From Halanaerobium saccharolyticum (lineage in GTDB: Bacteria > Bacillota > Halanaerobiia > Halanaerobiales > Halanaerobiaceae): a stretch of DNA of 64,000 bases. The DNA lies in NCBI RefSeq assembly GCF_003259895.1, contig NZ_QLME01000001.1:280819-344818 (forward strand), given 5' to 3'. Below, in pieces: positions 1-8,062 of the stretch (its first letter is position 1; each line of letters begins with the position of its first letter). A program made the position numbers and the translations under genes. The notes under the pieces were generated by a model. That model made no database searches. It worked only from the letters and a program-made list of their open reading frames with translations, and was not told where the DNA came from.

Positions 1-1021
1 AATTTAAATCTTTAATCTTCTTTTCCGCTGCTTCCAGATCATTCTCACTGCGGCGCAGTTCATTTTCCAGAAAAGTCTGGCGGTCAGCTATTCCCCGGAG
101 ATAATTGTTACCTCTTTCTCTAATCATGGTCTTCGTTTTTTTCAGCCTCAGACCCTGTTCAGCATCATTTAAGAGTGGTTCAACCATCTGATCTAAATTC
201 TGCAGATCTTCAGTTCGAGAAATCAACTCCGGCAGGTTTTCTGCAATCTTAATATTATCCACAAAAATATTGATCAGAGAATTCTGTTCTGATTCTCCCC
301 GGTAGGAAATACTTTCACTAACTGCTGGAATAATCAGCTGTTCAAAAAGTGCTTTATTATCCCTGGCCTGAGAAAAATATTTCTCCAGTCCACCCTCACT
401 GCGGTTGATATTTTTCATGATTTCCCACTCGGAGCGGTAAATTCCGTGGCTGCTTAAGTACTGATAGTATTCAGAGTTAAGGCTGGAAACTGCTGTTTTC
501 GAAAACTTCATAAAATCACTGCGGTTCTGATCTATAAATTCTTCCAGTCTATCATATTCTAAAACCTGATCACTGCTTTTAGTATACAGAGGCAGATTCT
601 CCAGTCCAAAACGGCTCTGACCCTGATACTGGTGGGTATAAAGGAAGTATTTTAAGCCGACCTTCCCCTCCTGATCGTTAGTACTCTGCTGCTTGTGGGC
701 TGAAACACAGATTCCGGCCAGCAGCTTTTTATCCTCGTTGCCGTCAAGCCTCCACTCCAAAACTACGTGGAAAGTGTAGGGCTGAAAAACCTGGTAGCGG
801 TCATAGAACATTCCTTCCAGCTTGTTACCATTTCTTTTACCCCAGGCTGTTCCGGGCAGCATCAGCTGCGAAATCAGCTGCAGCATAACTCCCTTACCAC
901 TGCCGTTCTGCAGGGTAAAAAGGGTGTGGTCAGCCTCCAGATCAAAAATTGAATTGCGGTGCTGTTTTTGAAATCCATCATATTTATTTCCGGTAATTCT
1001 TATTTTACTCAGTCTGGGCAT
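1..1021 (-). CDS. jetC: JetC-like SMC ATPase of a Wadjet system (5' part, cut by window edge)
   Basis: The frame is open from ATG at 1021 to the window edge, giving about 340 N-terminal residues with no stop. A strong AGGAGG ribosome site sits 10 bases upstream, inside the end of the jetB gene (17-base overlap). Residues 37-44 read LQNGSGKG, a P-loop in the position expected for an SMC/MukB-type ATPase head; oddly the residue after the P-loop lysine is Gly rather than Ser/Thr. The following sequence is charged and helix-rich, as at the start of the coiled-coil arm. In known Wadjet systems JetC is the SMC motor that, with JetA and JetB, extrudes DNA and licenses cleavage of small circular DNA by JetD. 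Assignment rests on the P-loop plus gene order jetA-jetB-jetC. JetD would lie beyond the left edge and is not visible. Confidence 0.75.
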   Translation of the reverse strand, partial: MPRLSKIRITGNKYDGFQKQHRNSIFDLEADHTLFTLQNGSGKGVMLQLISQLMLPGTAWGKRNGNKLEGMFYDRYQVFQPYTFHVVLEWRLDGNEDKKLLAGICVSAHKQQSTNDQEGKVGLKYFLYTHQYQGQSRFGLENLPLYTKSSDQVLEYDRLEEFIDQNRSDFMKFSKTAVSSLNSEYYQYLSSHGIYRSEWEIMKNINRSEGGLEKYFSQARDNKALFEQLIIPAVSESISYRGESEQNSLINIFVDNIKIAENLPELISRTEDLQNLDQMVEPLLNDAEQGLRLKKTKTMIRERGNNYLRGIADRQTFLENELRRSENDLEAAEKKIKDLN

Positions 1022-1784
1022 CGTTATTTTCCTCCTGCTCAATTTTACTGCGGGTTTCTCTGATTAAATCCATAAATTGGTTGTACCTTTTCTGATCATG
1101 ATAAATCTCGTCCAGGCGCTCGTAAAGTTGGGGGCGGGGAATGATCTTCAGCTCATCACTCTGATCAATGATCAATCCCTGTTCAGTTAAGGGTTTTAGA
1201 GCAGTATTGATAAAAGAAAGGCGGTTACCTCTGGTTCTGGTGACATCTATTGTCTCATCAACCTGACTTAACTTATATTCGTTAAACTCTGTCAGCCAGA
1301 GTTCTGCCACCTCTTCAACTGCGATTGACCACTGCTCGGCAAAACTATCATCTTCCTTTTTGCGCTGCTGCCAGCTCTCCAGGGTCGAGGTTACCAGATC
1401 AGAAAGCCGGTGGTAGCTTACTCCTTCTTCCTCCCAGCGGATCCGGACATGGCTTTCTTTATCTACCTCTGCCAGAAAAATTGAAATAATGATATTGGCC
1501 AGATAAAAATATCTTTTACGCTTTAAACCCGAATATTTACTTTTCATTTGAGTATAGGAGTTGGCAAAACTTGAACCCCTGGCCTTTGAGATCAGATGGA
1601 CATTTCTGGCTGTAGCAAAAACCTTGAGTCCAGCTTCAGCTGCCATGGTGTTTACAATATTATGAACTTCACTGTCACTGCGGTACTTTTCCGCCAGCGG
1701 TTCAGAAGCCGAAATTATCTGCTCATCTAGTAGTTTAAAAAACAAAGCTGCTCCCTTTTCTAACTGTTCCTGATTAAAAGCCAT
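1005..1784 (-). CDS. jetB: JetB-like (MukE-type) subunit of a Wadjet system
   Basis: A soluble 259-residue protein with no signal or membrane segment, rich in alpha helix. A winged-helix-like segment is suggested around residues 170-230 (FINTALKPLTEQGLII, then a strand-turn pattern). The start codon lies one base after the jetA stop and is preceded by GGAGG, and the 3' end overlaps jetC by 17 bases, so the three genes are translationally coupled. Size, position between a kleisin-like and an SMC-like gene, and overall character match the MukE-like JetB of Wadjet systems (probably the DUF6063-type family seen in clostridial systems, named from memory). The role would be to bridge the kleisin and the SMC heads. 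Family assignment relies mainly on context. Confidence 0.65.
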   Translation of the reverse strand: MAFNQEQLEKGAALFFKLLDEQIISASEPLAEKYRSDSEVHNIVNTMAAEAGLKVFATARNVHLISKARGSSFANSYTQMKSKYSGLKRKRYFYLANIIISIFLAEVDKESHVRIRWEEEGVSYHRLSDLVTSTLESWQQRKKEDDSFAEQWSIAVEEVAELWLTEFNEYKLSQVDETIDVTRTRGNRLSFINTALKPLTEQGLIIDQSDELKIIPRPQLYERLDEIYHDQKRYNQFMDLIRETRSKIEQEENNDAQTE

Positions 1785-1785
1785 T

Positions 1786-3276
1786 TTATTCTTCCTCCAG
1801 ATATATTTTATAGGGTGAAATGATAAACTGATCTAAAAGATTCAATTTTTCTGTGCCTGCATTTAGTTCTGCTTTAACTCTTTTCCCTGCCAGTTCAGCA
1901 AATTCTTCATTTTTCTCTGTCAGGCGTTTAAATAAGAGCAGGCGTTCATCTAAACCCGGGTATTCCTCAACCAGTCTTAATTTAATCTCAGTGATAATGA
2001 ACATCATAAATAATTCCAGATTGATTTCCTGACTCAGCCAGCGTTCTTTTTCCGCAGGGGGCAGCTGATTAAGCTGATTTAAATTAAACTCTCCCTCTTC
2101 TTTTAACTCCCTAAAAACATCCTGCCAGAGATCTAAAATCAGCTCCCAGTCAAATTCCCGTTTGGGTGCTGCTTCTACCTCAAATTCTTCCAGCTCTGCT
2201 TCAGATTCTTCTAAATAACTGTAGAGCTGCTGTTCTGACCAGGCCCAATCTAAAGGAAAGATAAAGTCCTGAGCCGGAGAAAATAAGGGATTTAGCATTT
2301 CTTCCAGAAGCTCCATCCGGGGCAGCCCCTCCTGTAAGATGGTATTCTGCCAGAAATCTTTTTTGAAACTGAGCCGGGAAGTCTTCCAGAAAATATCGGG
2401 ATTATCTCTGCGAATCTGCAGTTCTAAAGAAAGATTGGATATTGTAAGCTCAGCCAGCCTGTCGTGTAAAGATCGGGCCCGTTCCAGCTCTTCAAAAAGG
2501 AGCTCTCCTTCTTTTCGATTTACATTCTCAAAAGTATCCAGCCTGTCCCGCCAGACAAAAATATCATTAAAAACTTTTTTCTCGTCTTTAAACTGTTCTC
2601 TAACTTCAGCTTCTGTTCGCCGTTTACGCTCCTTATAGGCCGAAAATATGAGCCCCGGATTGCGCAAAATATCCTCCCGCCAGTCTTTTTCTTTTTTAAT
2701 TAAATTGCGGACCCGGGCAATTAAGTTGCTGACACTACTTTTGGCTTCGGTAAAGTTACCATTTTTAATCAGCTGCAGGGTATAAAACTGCTCTAAATCA
2801 AAACCAAATTCCTCTAAAATTTCTCTGGTGATAAAAATAATCTCCTGAGCAGTTTCGGAGATCATATAGACTGTGCTCCCACCTTCCTGCCAGTTAGAGG
2901 CCTCACGGTCGGGTATTAAATACCGGTATTTAAATTCTCTGATCTCCCCGGCTTTTTCATCATAAATCCGGGCAGTAAAGTAAGACTGCTGTTTTGGATC
3001 TCCAGAGTAGAGAACTCCATCCACCAGTCTTTCAATTTCTTCTAAATTAAGCGGCAGCTGCATCTCTTTGACAATTGAGGTAGTCATTGAAATTAGATCA
3101 CGTCTCTGCCGCTGACTGTTATTATTAATTTCCCGCTTAAAAACTTTAAGCAGCAGATAAAGTGCAATCTGATGGGAGTAGTCATTTAAAGCTCCCACAT
3201 CCATCCCCTGCCCCAGCTGTGAAATCGCAGTTGTCTTTTTTAAACGCTCATGTAAACCTGTATTGGCTCTATCCAT
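1786..3276 (-). CDS. jetA: JetA-like (MukF/kleisin-type) subunit of a Wadjet system
   Basis: A 496-residue soluble protein with long charged helices (about 190-300) and a very acidic stretch near 355-375, the make-up expected for a MukF-like kleisin. It is the first gene of the jetA-jetB-jetC run and has a GGAGAGG ribosome site 6 bases before ATG. In Wadjet systems JetA dimerises and links the two JetC heads. The N-terminal region (about 1-110) looks like a winged-helix/dimerisation domain. It resembles the JetA family found in Clostridia (formerly DUF5716, from memory), so a type II-like system is my best guess. The gene begins about 120 bp from the terminator of the HEPN/MNT operon and should have its own promoter there. 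Confidence 0.68.
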   Translation of the reverse strand: MDRANTGLHERLKKTTAISQLGQGMDVGALNDYSHQIALYLLLKVFKREINNNSQRQRRDLISMTTSIVKEMQLPLNLEEIERLVDGVLYSGDPKQQSYFTARIYDEKAGEIREFKYRYLIPDREASNWQEGGSTVYMISETAQEIIFITREILEEFGFDLEQFYTLQLIKNGNFTEAKSSVSNLIARVRNLIKKEKDWREDILRNPGLIFSAYKERKRRTEAEVREQFKDEKKVFNDIFVWRDRLDTFENVNRKEGELLFEELERARSLHDRLAELTISNLSLELQIRRDNPDIFWKTSRLSFKKDFWQNTILQEGLPRMELLEEMLNPLFSPAQDFIFPLDWAWSEQQLYSYLEESEAELEEFEVEAAPKREFDWELILDLWQDVFRELKEEGEFNLNQLNQLPPAEKERWLSQEINLELFMMFIITEIKLRLVEEYPGLDERLLLFKRLTEKNEEFAELAGKRVKAELNAGTEKLNLLDQFIISPYKIYLEEE

Positions 3277-3362
3277 AAAAATCCTCTCCAGAATAATAAT
3301 CTTTCATTAATATTTATTCTATTTTGACTGACTTCTTCCTGCTTTTTAAGCAAAATTATTGC

Positions 3363-3391
3363 AAAAACAGCTCTCAATTAAGAAAGCTGCT
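3363..3391 (-). terminator. Rho-independent terminator of the hepT/mntA operon, repeat copy 1
   Basis: Read on the minus strand this is AGCAGCTTTC, a 6-base loop, then GAGAGCTGTT and a run of T. The stem has about ten pairs with two G-U wobbles. It starts 9 bases after the hepT stop. The same 28-base sequence recurs at 4247-4275 and 12198-12226. Confidence 0.85.
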
Positions 3392-3399
3392 TCTAAAAC

Positions 3400-3807
3400 T
3401 TAGATATTCTTATTTACATATTTAATATAATCCAGATAATATTTAACTAACTTATCAAGATTTTGATAAACCACTTTATCATTTACTTTCTCATATTCAT
3501 GGACCAGGCGGTTTCTAATACCTGTGCTTGGAGCAATATCTCTGGCAAATTCTTCTGGTAAAATCTCCAGTTCAACTAATTCAAGAAATGAAGAATAATA
3601 ATCCTGGGCTGGATAGTGATCTGATCTTTTTATCAAAACATTATTAACATCCAGAGCTAAATCAATAATTAGCTGAATTAAACGCTCAATCGCATATCGC
3701 TTAAGTTGATCATTCTTATATTCCTTATATGTTTCAGGTTTAAATTCTTCTAATTCACTAATGTATTCTTCCATTTTAATTAGTTTATTTACTATTATTT
3801 CGCTCAT
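3400..3807 (-). CDS. hepT: HEPN-domain RNase toxin, HepT/DUF86 family
   Basis: A 135-residue all-helical protein. Residues 98-105 (RNRLVHEY) give the HEPN ribonuclease signature Rx4HxY: Arg98, His103 and Tyr105. In characterised HEPN/MNT modules this protein is a tRNA- or mRNA-directed RNase, and the tyrosine of the motif is AMPylated by the partner antitoxin. All three motif residues are present, so it should be active and modifiable. Its ATG shares one base with the TAA stop of mntA (TAATG), so translation is coupled. It lies beside the Wadjet genes, suggesting a small defence cluster. Family assignment is secure; target RNA is unknown. Confidence 0.9.
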   Translation of the reverse strand: MSEIIVNKLIKMEEYISELEEFKPETYKEYKNDQLKRYAIERLIQLIIDLALDVNNVLIKRSDHYPAQDYYSSFLELVELEILPEEFARDIAPSTGIRNRLVHEYEKVNDKVVYQNLDKLVKYYLDYIKYVNKNI

Positions 3808-4196
3808 TAATTCCTCACCTCAAGCTTTTTTTTCAGAGTTTTTCTGCGATCATCGCGAAGAAACTTTGTATCTGCATAGATAGCAGCAGCATAAATACTG
3901 AACTCTTCAAATTTCTTTTGAGAACCATATAATAATCTACCCTTTTTGGCAATCTCTACTTTTAAGACTGGTTCAGCTTTGCTTAAGTTAACTAAATCAA
4001 TGTCACCACGCTGATAAAACTTAGATAATTCGTTTAAAAGTTTCATTTCCTGCTGCTGTTCTAAATTATCTGAGCTTTTAAAAGCCAAATCCAGGTCACT
4101 TCCCGGCTTATTTATGTTTTCAGCATAGGAACCAAAGACAACAAACAATTCAATATTATATTTTTCAATAATAGCTGCTGGCACTTCTAAATCCAT
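3807..4196 (-). CDS. mntA: MNT-domain nucleotidyltransferase antitoxin, MntA family
   Basis: A 129-residue protein with the minimal nucleotidyltransferase signature GSx10DxD: Gly22-Ser23, then Asp34 and Asp36 (GSDLDLAF). The acidic pair would bind Mg-ATP. In known systems the antitoxin transfers AMP groups to the HepT toxin to silence it. It is the first gene of the pair, followed by hepT with a TAATG overlap, and a strong terminator follows. A third catalytic acidic residue is probably in the stretch around 60-75 (QRGDIDLVNL). Confidence 0.88.
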   Translation of the reverse strand: MDLEVPAAIIEKYNIELFVVFGSYAENINKPGSDLDLAFKSSDNLEQQQEMKLLNELSKFYQRGDIDLVNLSKAEPVLKVEIAKKGRLLYGSQKKFEEFSIYAAAIYADTKFLRDDRRKTLKKKLEVRN

Positions 4197-4246
4197 AGCA
4201 TCACCCCATTTATTAAATTATACATCATTTAAAGTAATTTAAAAAG

Positions 4247-4275
4247 AAAAACAGCTCTCAATTAAGAAAGCTGCT
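4247..4275 (-). terminator. Rho-independent terminator after the yiaK-like gene, repeat copy 2
   Basis: A hairpin with the same sequence as that at 3363-3391, followed on the minus strand by TGTTTTTC. It starts about 10 bases after the stop of the gene at 4285, closing the uronate operon. Confidence 0.85.
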
Positions 4276-4284
4276 TGTTTTTAA

Positions 4285-5271
4285 TTATAAATTATTGATT
4301 TTTTCCCAGGCTTCTTTTTGAACTGGAATTCCTTTTTTGAGATTTTCTTTTCTCCGCAGATAGGTTCCTTCGCCCGGATAAGTTGGTTTTTTTTCGGGAT
4401 CAACTCTCTCTGCCGAATGAACCGACTCAACAGTCTGTTCGATTGTCTCCTCATTTATTTTATTCTCCATATCAAAGACCAGAAAAAGCTGAGAAACAGC
4501 ATGTTCTTTTTCTTTTTTACCAATTAAAAAAGTATTTAAGCCTCCGGAAAGTAGGGCAGAAAATAGATCAAGCATCATTGAGAGGCCGGAACCCTTCCAG
4601 TAACCGGCAGGCAGGGGCCGCATTGTCTCCAGAATTTCGCCCGGATCAGTGGTCAATTCTCCTTCTTGATTATAACCACCGGGATAAGGCAGCTCTTTAT
4701 TTTTCATTTCATATTCGCCCAGAGTTCCATAGGCATACTGAGAAACCGCCATGTCTAAAACAATATGTTTTTCCTGGCGCGGAATTGCCATCACCAGTGG
4801 ATTATTCCCCAGTTTTGACTCCTTAGCTCCCCAGGGTGGTAAATTTGGCAGGGTATTGGTAAAACAGATTGCACCACAGCCTGCCTCTGCTGCCTGCCAG
4901 CCGTAGGTGCCGCCCCGCATCCAGTGATTTGTGTTGCGCAGAGCCATTACTGCTACACCCTCTTTTTTTGCTTTAGCAATTGCTTTTTCCATTATCTGGT
5001 GGGCATTTAAAGCTCCTGGACCCAGATTGCCATCATAAATTTCAAGATTACCGTTGCTCTCAACTTTTTCCGGCTCTGCTTCGATATCGACATAGCCCTC
5101 ATCAATCATCATTATAAACTCGGGAAACCTGTTAATCCCATGTGACTGAAAACCGTCCAGACTGCTGTCTGCAAAGATTTTAGCAGCAAGTTCCGCTTTT
5201 GCTTCTGTAAAACCTCTGTCCAGCAGAACTTCTAAAAATTTATCATATAATTTTTGATATTGAATTCTCAT
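4285..5271 (-). CDS. yiaK: YiaK-like 3-dehydro-L-gulonate 2-dehydrogenase (LDH2/malate-lactate dehydrogenase family)
   Basis: 328 residues when started at ATG 5271, which has GGGAGG 8 bases upstream; a longer frame begins at 5316 but lacks a good site and overlaps the previous gene. The sequence follows E. coli YiaK closely from memory: SHGINRFPEF, the active-site region ALRNTNHWMRGGTYGWQAAE (with the family's catalytic His), PPWGAKESKLGNNPL, and GYWKGSGLSMMLD near 235. YiaK reduces 2,3-diketo-L-gulonate with NADH. As the last gene of a pectin/uronate operon it probably acts on a diketo or keto-deoxy sugar acid from that pathway. The exact substrate is inference; the family is clear. A terminator follows at once. 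Confidence 0.82.
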   Translation of the reverse strand: MRIQYQKLYDKFLEVLLDRGFTEAKAELAAKIFADSSLDGFQSHGINRFPEFIMMIDEGYVDIEAEPEKVESNGNLEIYDGNLGPGALNAHQIMEKAIAKAKKEGVAVMALRNTNHWMRGGTYGWQAAEAGCGAICFTNTLPNLPPWGAKESKLGNNPLVMAIPRQEKHIVLDMAVSQYAYGTLGEYEMKNKELPYPGGYNQEGELTTDPGEILETMRPLPAGYWKGSGLSMMLDLFSALLSGGLNTFLIGKKEKEHAVSQLFLVFDMENKINEETIEQTVESVHSAERVDPEKKPTYPGEGTYLRRKENLKKGIPVQKEAWEKINNL

Positions 5272-5296
5272 TTTGAAGCCTCCCTTACCTGAGCTT

Positions 5297-6190
5297 TTAT
5301 AGATATTTTCCTTCAATCATTTTAAGCTCAGATTTCAGTTTTTCAATTTCGCGCTCCTTTAACTTTCCTATCGGTTCCCGGCTGTAAACTGGCTTAAAAC
5401 CTCTAAACTCCACAGCTTTCTTATAATAAGCCAGATTACTGCCGCCTTTTAAGACCCTGCCAATTATAGTGGTAGCTTCCTGCATTTTACGGGCTGTTTT
5501 TAAGTCTCCTTCCTGCAGTGCCTGATAAAGTTTAACAAAAATCTCGGGGTAAACATTAGAATGCCCGGAAACTACAGCCTTAGCTCCATACAAAAAGGCT
5601 GGGTAGGCCAGTAAATCATTACCCATTATAATATCGAAATCATCCTGACTCTGATCGATTAAGGAATATAATCGCTCCAGATCTCCCATGCTGTTTTTGA
5701 TTCCAATAATATTTTTTGTCTGACTCAGTGCTGCCACAGAATCTGGCAGCAGATCATTGGTCGTATAAGATGGTAAATTATAGAGATACAAATTCAATTC
5801 CGGAGCTGCCATCTCAGCAAGCTTCTGATAGTAATCTACCATCTGCTGCTGAGAAAAATGATAATAAAATGGAGTTACCGCTCCCAGGCCGGCAATATCT
5901 ATGTTTTTAGCAAAGTCAATCATCTGCTCTGCATCATCCATTCTTAAATCTCCAACATGCATAAAAACTGGAATCCGGCCGGCAGTATGCTCAACAACAG
6001 TCCGGGCCACCGCTTTTCTCTCTTCTAAATCCATTAAAAATACTTCTGCAGCTGTTCCCAGTATGTAAAGTGAATCAACTCCGCTTTCAATTAAAAAGTC
6101 AAGATGTTCTTTTAGAAATTCAAAATCAATCTCTCCATTTTTTTTAAACGGTGTCATTAAAGCTGGTACAATTCCTTTTAGTCTCTTCAT
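5297..6190 (-). CDS. DHDPS/N-acetylneuraminate lyase family aldolase, probable keto-deoxy sugar acid aldolase
   Basis: 297 residues from ATG 6190 (AGGAAG upstream); a longer frame to 6295 runs back through the kduD terminator and is unlikely. This is a class I TIM-barrel aldolase: Lys165 in GIKNSMGD is the Schiff-base lysine and Tyr137 in YLYNLP the proton-relay tyrosine. The pyruvate-binding loop is GTAAEV in place of the usual GTTGE. Members cleave or condense pyruvate with aldehydes. Between kduD and the yiaK-like gene, and with no kdgK or KDPG aldolase in the window, a direct 2-keto-3-deoxygluconate aldolase is the likeliest job. A dehydratase of the KdgD type is an alternative. It is separated from kduD by an attenuator-like hairpin. 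Confidence 0.78.
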   Translation of the reverse strand: MKRLKGIVPALMTPFKKNGEIDFEFLKEHLDFLIESGVDSLYILGTAAEVFLMDLEERKAVARTVVEHTAGRIPVFMHVGDLRMDDAEQMIDFAKNIDIAGLGAVTPFYYHFSQQQMVDYYQKLAEMAAPELNLYLYNLPSYTTNDLLPDSVAALSQTKNIIGIKNSMGDLERLYSLIDQSQDDFDIIMGNDLLAYPAFLYGAKAVVSGHSNVYPEIFVKLYQALQEGDLKTARKMQEATTIIGRVLKGGSNLAYYKKAVEFRGFKPVYSREPIGKLKEREIEKLKSELKMIEGKYL

Positions 6191-6272
6191 TTTAACACTT
6201 CCTTCTGAAATTTTTAGTTGAAAATGTTCTCTAATATAATGTAATTTATTCACTTTAAGCTCATTATAACAT

Positions 6273-6308
6273 AAAAAGGAAGGAGATATGAACACCTCCC
6301 CTTCCTTT
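6273..6308 (-). terminator. Terminator or attenuator between kduD and the aldolase gene
   Basis: On the minus strand AAAGGAAGGGGAG, a loop, then CTCCTTCCTTTTTAT: a strong hairpin followed by T residues about 35 bases after the kduD stop. The aldolase gene starts about 80 bases further on, so this may cut expression of the last two genes rather than end the operon. Confidence 0.8.
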
Positions 6309-6344
6309 CGTTAAATATGCTTATATTTCAAATTATTTTAAGTC

Positions 6345-7109
6345 TTAACTGGACAGCCAGCCTCCATCAACCGGAACAATACTTCCATGTACATAATCAG
6401 AAGCTTTAGAAGCTAAGAAAATAGCTGCCCCTTTTAAATCATCATTCTGGCCCCAGCGTCCGGCCGGAATCCTGCTTAAAATACCGGCATTTCTTTCTTC
6501 ATCTTCCCGCAGGGGAGCGGTATTATTGGTGGCTATATAACCGGGAGCAATGGCATTTACATTAATCCCTTTTGCCGCCAGTTCATTACAGAACGATTTT
6601 GTAATTCCTGCTACCGCATGCTTGCTGGCAGTATAGGATGGAACAAATTTACCACCCTGGTAGGATAACATAGAAGCTGTATTAATTACCTTACCTTTAA
6701 TTTCATTTTCTACAAAATAATTTGCTGTTTTTTGAGTCAGTAAAAATAGATTTCTTAAATTAACTGTCATTACAGCATCCCAGTCGGCAGCCGAAAATTC
6801 TAGGATAGGATCGCGTCTAATTATACCAGCATTGTTAACCAGGATATCAATTCTGCCGTATTCAGCTAGAGCTGCTTCTATTATTTTATCTAAATTCTTT
6901 TCTTCCATTAAATCGGCCTGAATTCCCAGAAACTTCTGACCGGTTTTGCTTTCTACAGCTTTTTTTATCTCACTTAAATCACTGCGGGCAACTCCAGCTA
7001 TATCAGCACCTGCTTCTGCCAGACCTTCGGCAACTGCATAGCCAATCCCCTTTTTACTAGAGCAGCCGGTAACAATAGCTACTTTACCTTCTAAATTAAA
7101 TAAATCCAT
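6345..7109 (-). CDS. kduD: 2-dehydro-3-deoxy-D-gluconate 5-dehydrogenase (KduD, SDR family)
   Basis: A 254-residue classical short-chain dehydrogenase. It has the N-terminal nucleotide-binding TGCSSKKGIG, NNAGI near residue 91, a Ser in NTASML, and the YTASK catalytic Tyr-Lys near 158-162. KduD interconverts 2,5-diketo-3-deoxygluconate and 2-keto-3-deoxygluconate (KDG) with NAD(H). Direct adjacency to kduI, which makes its substrate, supports the specific name over a generic SDR. The C-terminal VDGGWLSS is typical of this subfamily. The upstream gap to kduI is about 95 bp and shows no strong terminator. Confidence 0.88.
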   Translation of the reverse strand: MDLFNLEGKVAIVTGCSSKKGIGYAVAEGLAEAGADIAGVARSDLSEIKKAVESKTGQKFLGIQADLMEEKNLDKIIEAALAEYGRIDILVNNAGIIRRDPILEFSAADWDAVMTVNLRNLFLLTQKTANYFVENEIKGKVINTASMLSYQGGKFVPSYTASKHAVAGITKSFCNELAAKGINVNAIAPGYIATNNTAPLREDEERNAGILSRIPAGRWGQNDDLKGAAIFLASKASDYVHGSIVPVDGGWLSS

Positions 7110-7204
7110 AATATCTCTCCCTTTAGATTTTTTGAGTTTCTTGAATATAAGTAATGTTTAGAATTACCAGGACTCAGGAAATATTTAAAGCCAGAATAAT
7201 TTTT

Positions 7205-8035
7205 TTACTTTAAAACATCCATCGGCACATGGTCCATATCAGTAAAGGTCTGGTTCTCTCCAGCCATTCCCCAGATAAAGGTGTAATTTTTGGTACCTAC
7301 ACCGGAATGAATCGAATAGCTGGGACTAATTACGGCTTCTTTATTTCTGACCACAATATGTCTGGTTTCATCTGGTTCCCCAAACAAATGGAATAGTACA
7401 TTATCAGCTTCAATATCAAAATAAAAATAAACTTCCATCCTGCGGTCATGAGTATGGCAGGGCATTGTATTCCAATTATTATTTTCTTTTATTTTGGTCA
7501 TCCCCATTACTAACTGACAGCTCTGAACTCCTTCGGGATGAATATATTTATAGAGATCTCTTAAATTACATTTTTCTGCTTCTCCTAAATGCTCTGCCTG
7601 AATATCGCTTAAAGCTATTTTCTTATCTGGATATTTTTTGTGAGCCGGAGTACTGTTAAAATAAAAATTAGCTGCCTTTTCCCCGTTTTCACTTGTAAAA
7701 GAAATTTCTTTACTTCCCTTACCTAAATATAGACCTTCTCCAGATTCAAGGCTGTATTTTTCTCCATCAACTATCACCTGACCTGTGCCGCCAATATTAA
7801 TTATACCCATTTCTCTTCTTTCCAAAAAGTAATTAGCTCCAATCTCTTTATCAAGCTCGATCTTAAGTTCTTTAGTTTTAGGAACTGCAGAGCCAACTAC
7901 TATTCTATCAATATGGCTGTAAACAAGTTTAATCTCATCTTCCTTAAAAAGGTCATCGACTAAAAAATCATTTCTGAGTTCAGCTGTGGTCATTCTCTTA
8001 AAGTTTCTTGCATGTACCGGATATCTAACGTCCAT
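7205..8035 (-). CDS. kduI: 5-keto-4-deoxyuronate isomerase (KduI)
   Basis: A 276-residue bicupin. The zinc ligands match those of E. coli KduI in pattern and near-identical positions: His194 and His196 (CHTHDRR), Glu201 and His243 (SIHSG). The enzyme converts 4-deoxy-L-threo-5-hexosulose uronate, the open-chain product of unsaturated uronate, to 2,5-diketo-3-deoxygluconate. The start has an AGGAGGAAT site. It follows the TRAP membrane subunit gene by 27 bases and so belongs to one operon with the transporter, which suggests that the transporter brings in oligogalacturonate-type or unsaturated uronate substrates. Confidence 0.93.
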   Translation of the reverse strand: MDVRYPVHARNFKRMTTAELRNDFLVDDLFKEDEIKLVYSHIDRIVVGSAVPKTKELKIELDKEIGANYFLERREMGIINIGGTGQVIVDGEKYSLESGEGLYLGKGSKEISFTSENGEKAANFYFNSTPAHKKYPDKKIALSDIQAEHLGEAEKCNLRDLYKYIHPEGVQSCQLVMGMTKIKENNNWNTMPCHTHDRRMEVYFYFDIEADNVLFHLFGEPDETRHIVVRNKEAVISPSYSIHSGVGTKNYTFIWGMAGENQTFTDMDHVPMDVLK

Positions 8036-8062
8036 AATATTCCTCCTATTATTTTTTGAGAT

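Noticed and set aside
767-952. Plus-strand 61-codon frame over the jetC gene
   Set aside because: It lies antisense to the P-loop region of jetC, lacks a ribosome site and its product shows no family features.
1005-1021. Frameshift between jetB and jetC
   Set aside because: The 17-base overlap has a perfect AGGAGG site for jetC, and both proteins are whole, so it is normal translational coupling.
4383-4826. Plus-strand 147-codon frame
   Set aside because: It is antisense to the yiaK-like gene, which has strong family matches; the frame is a shadow.
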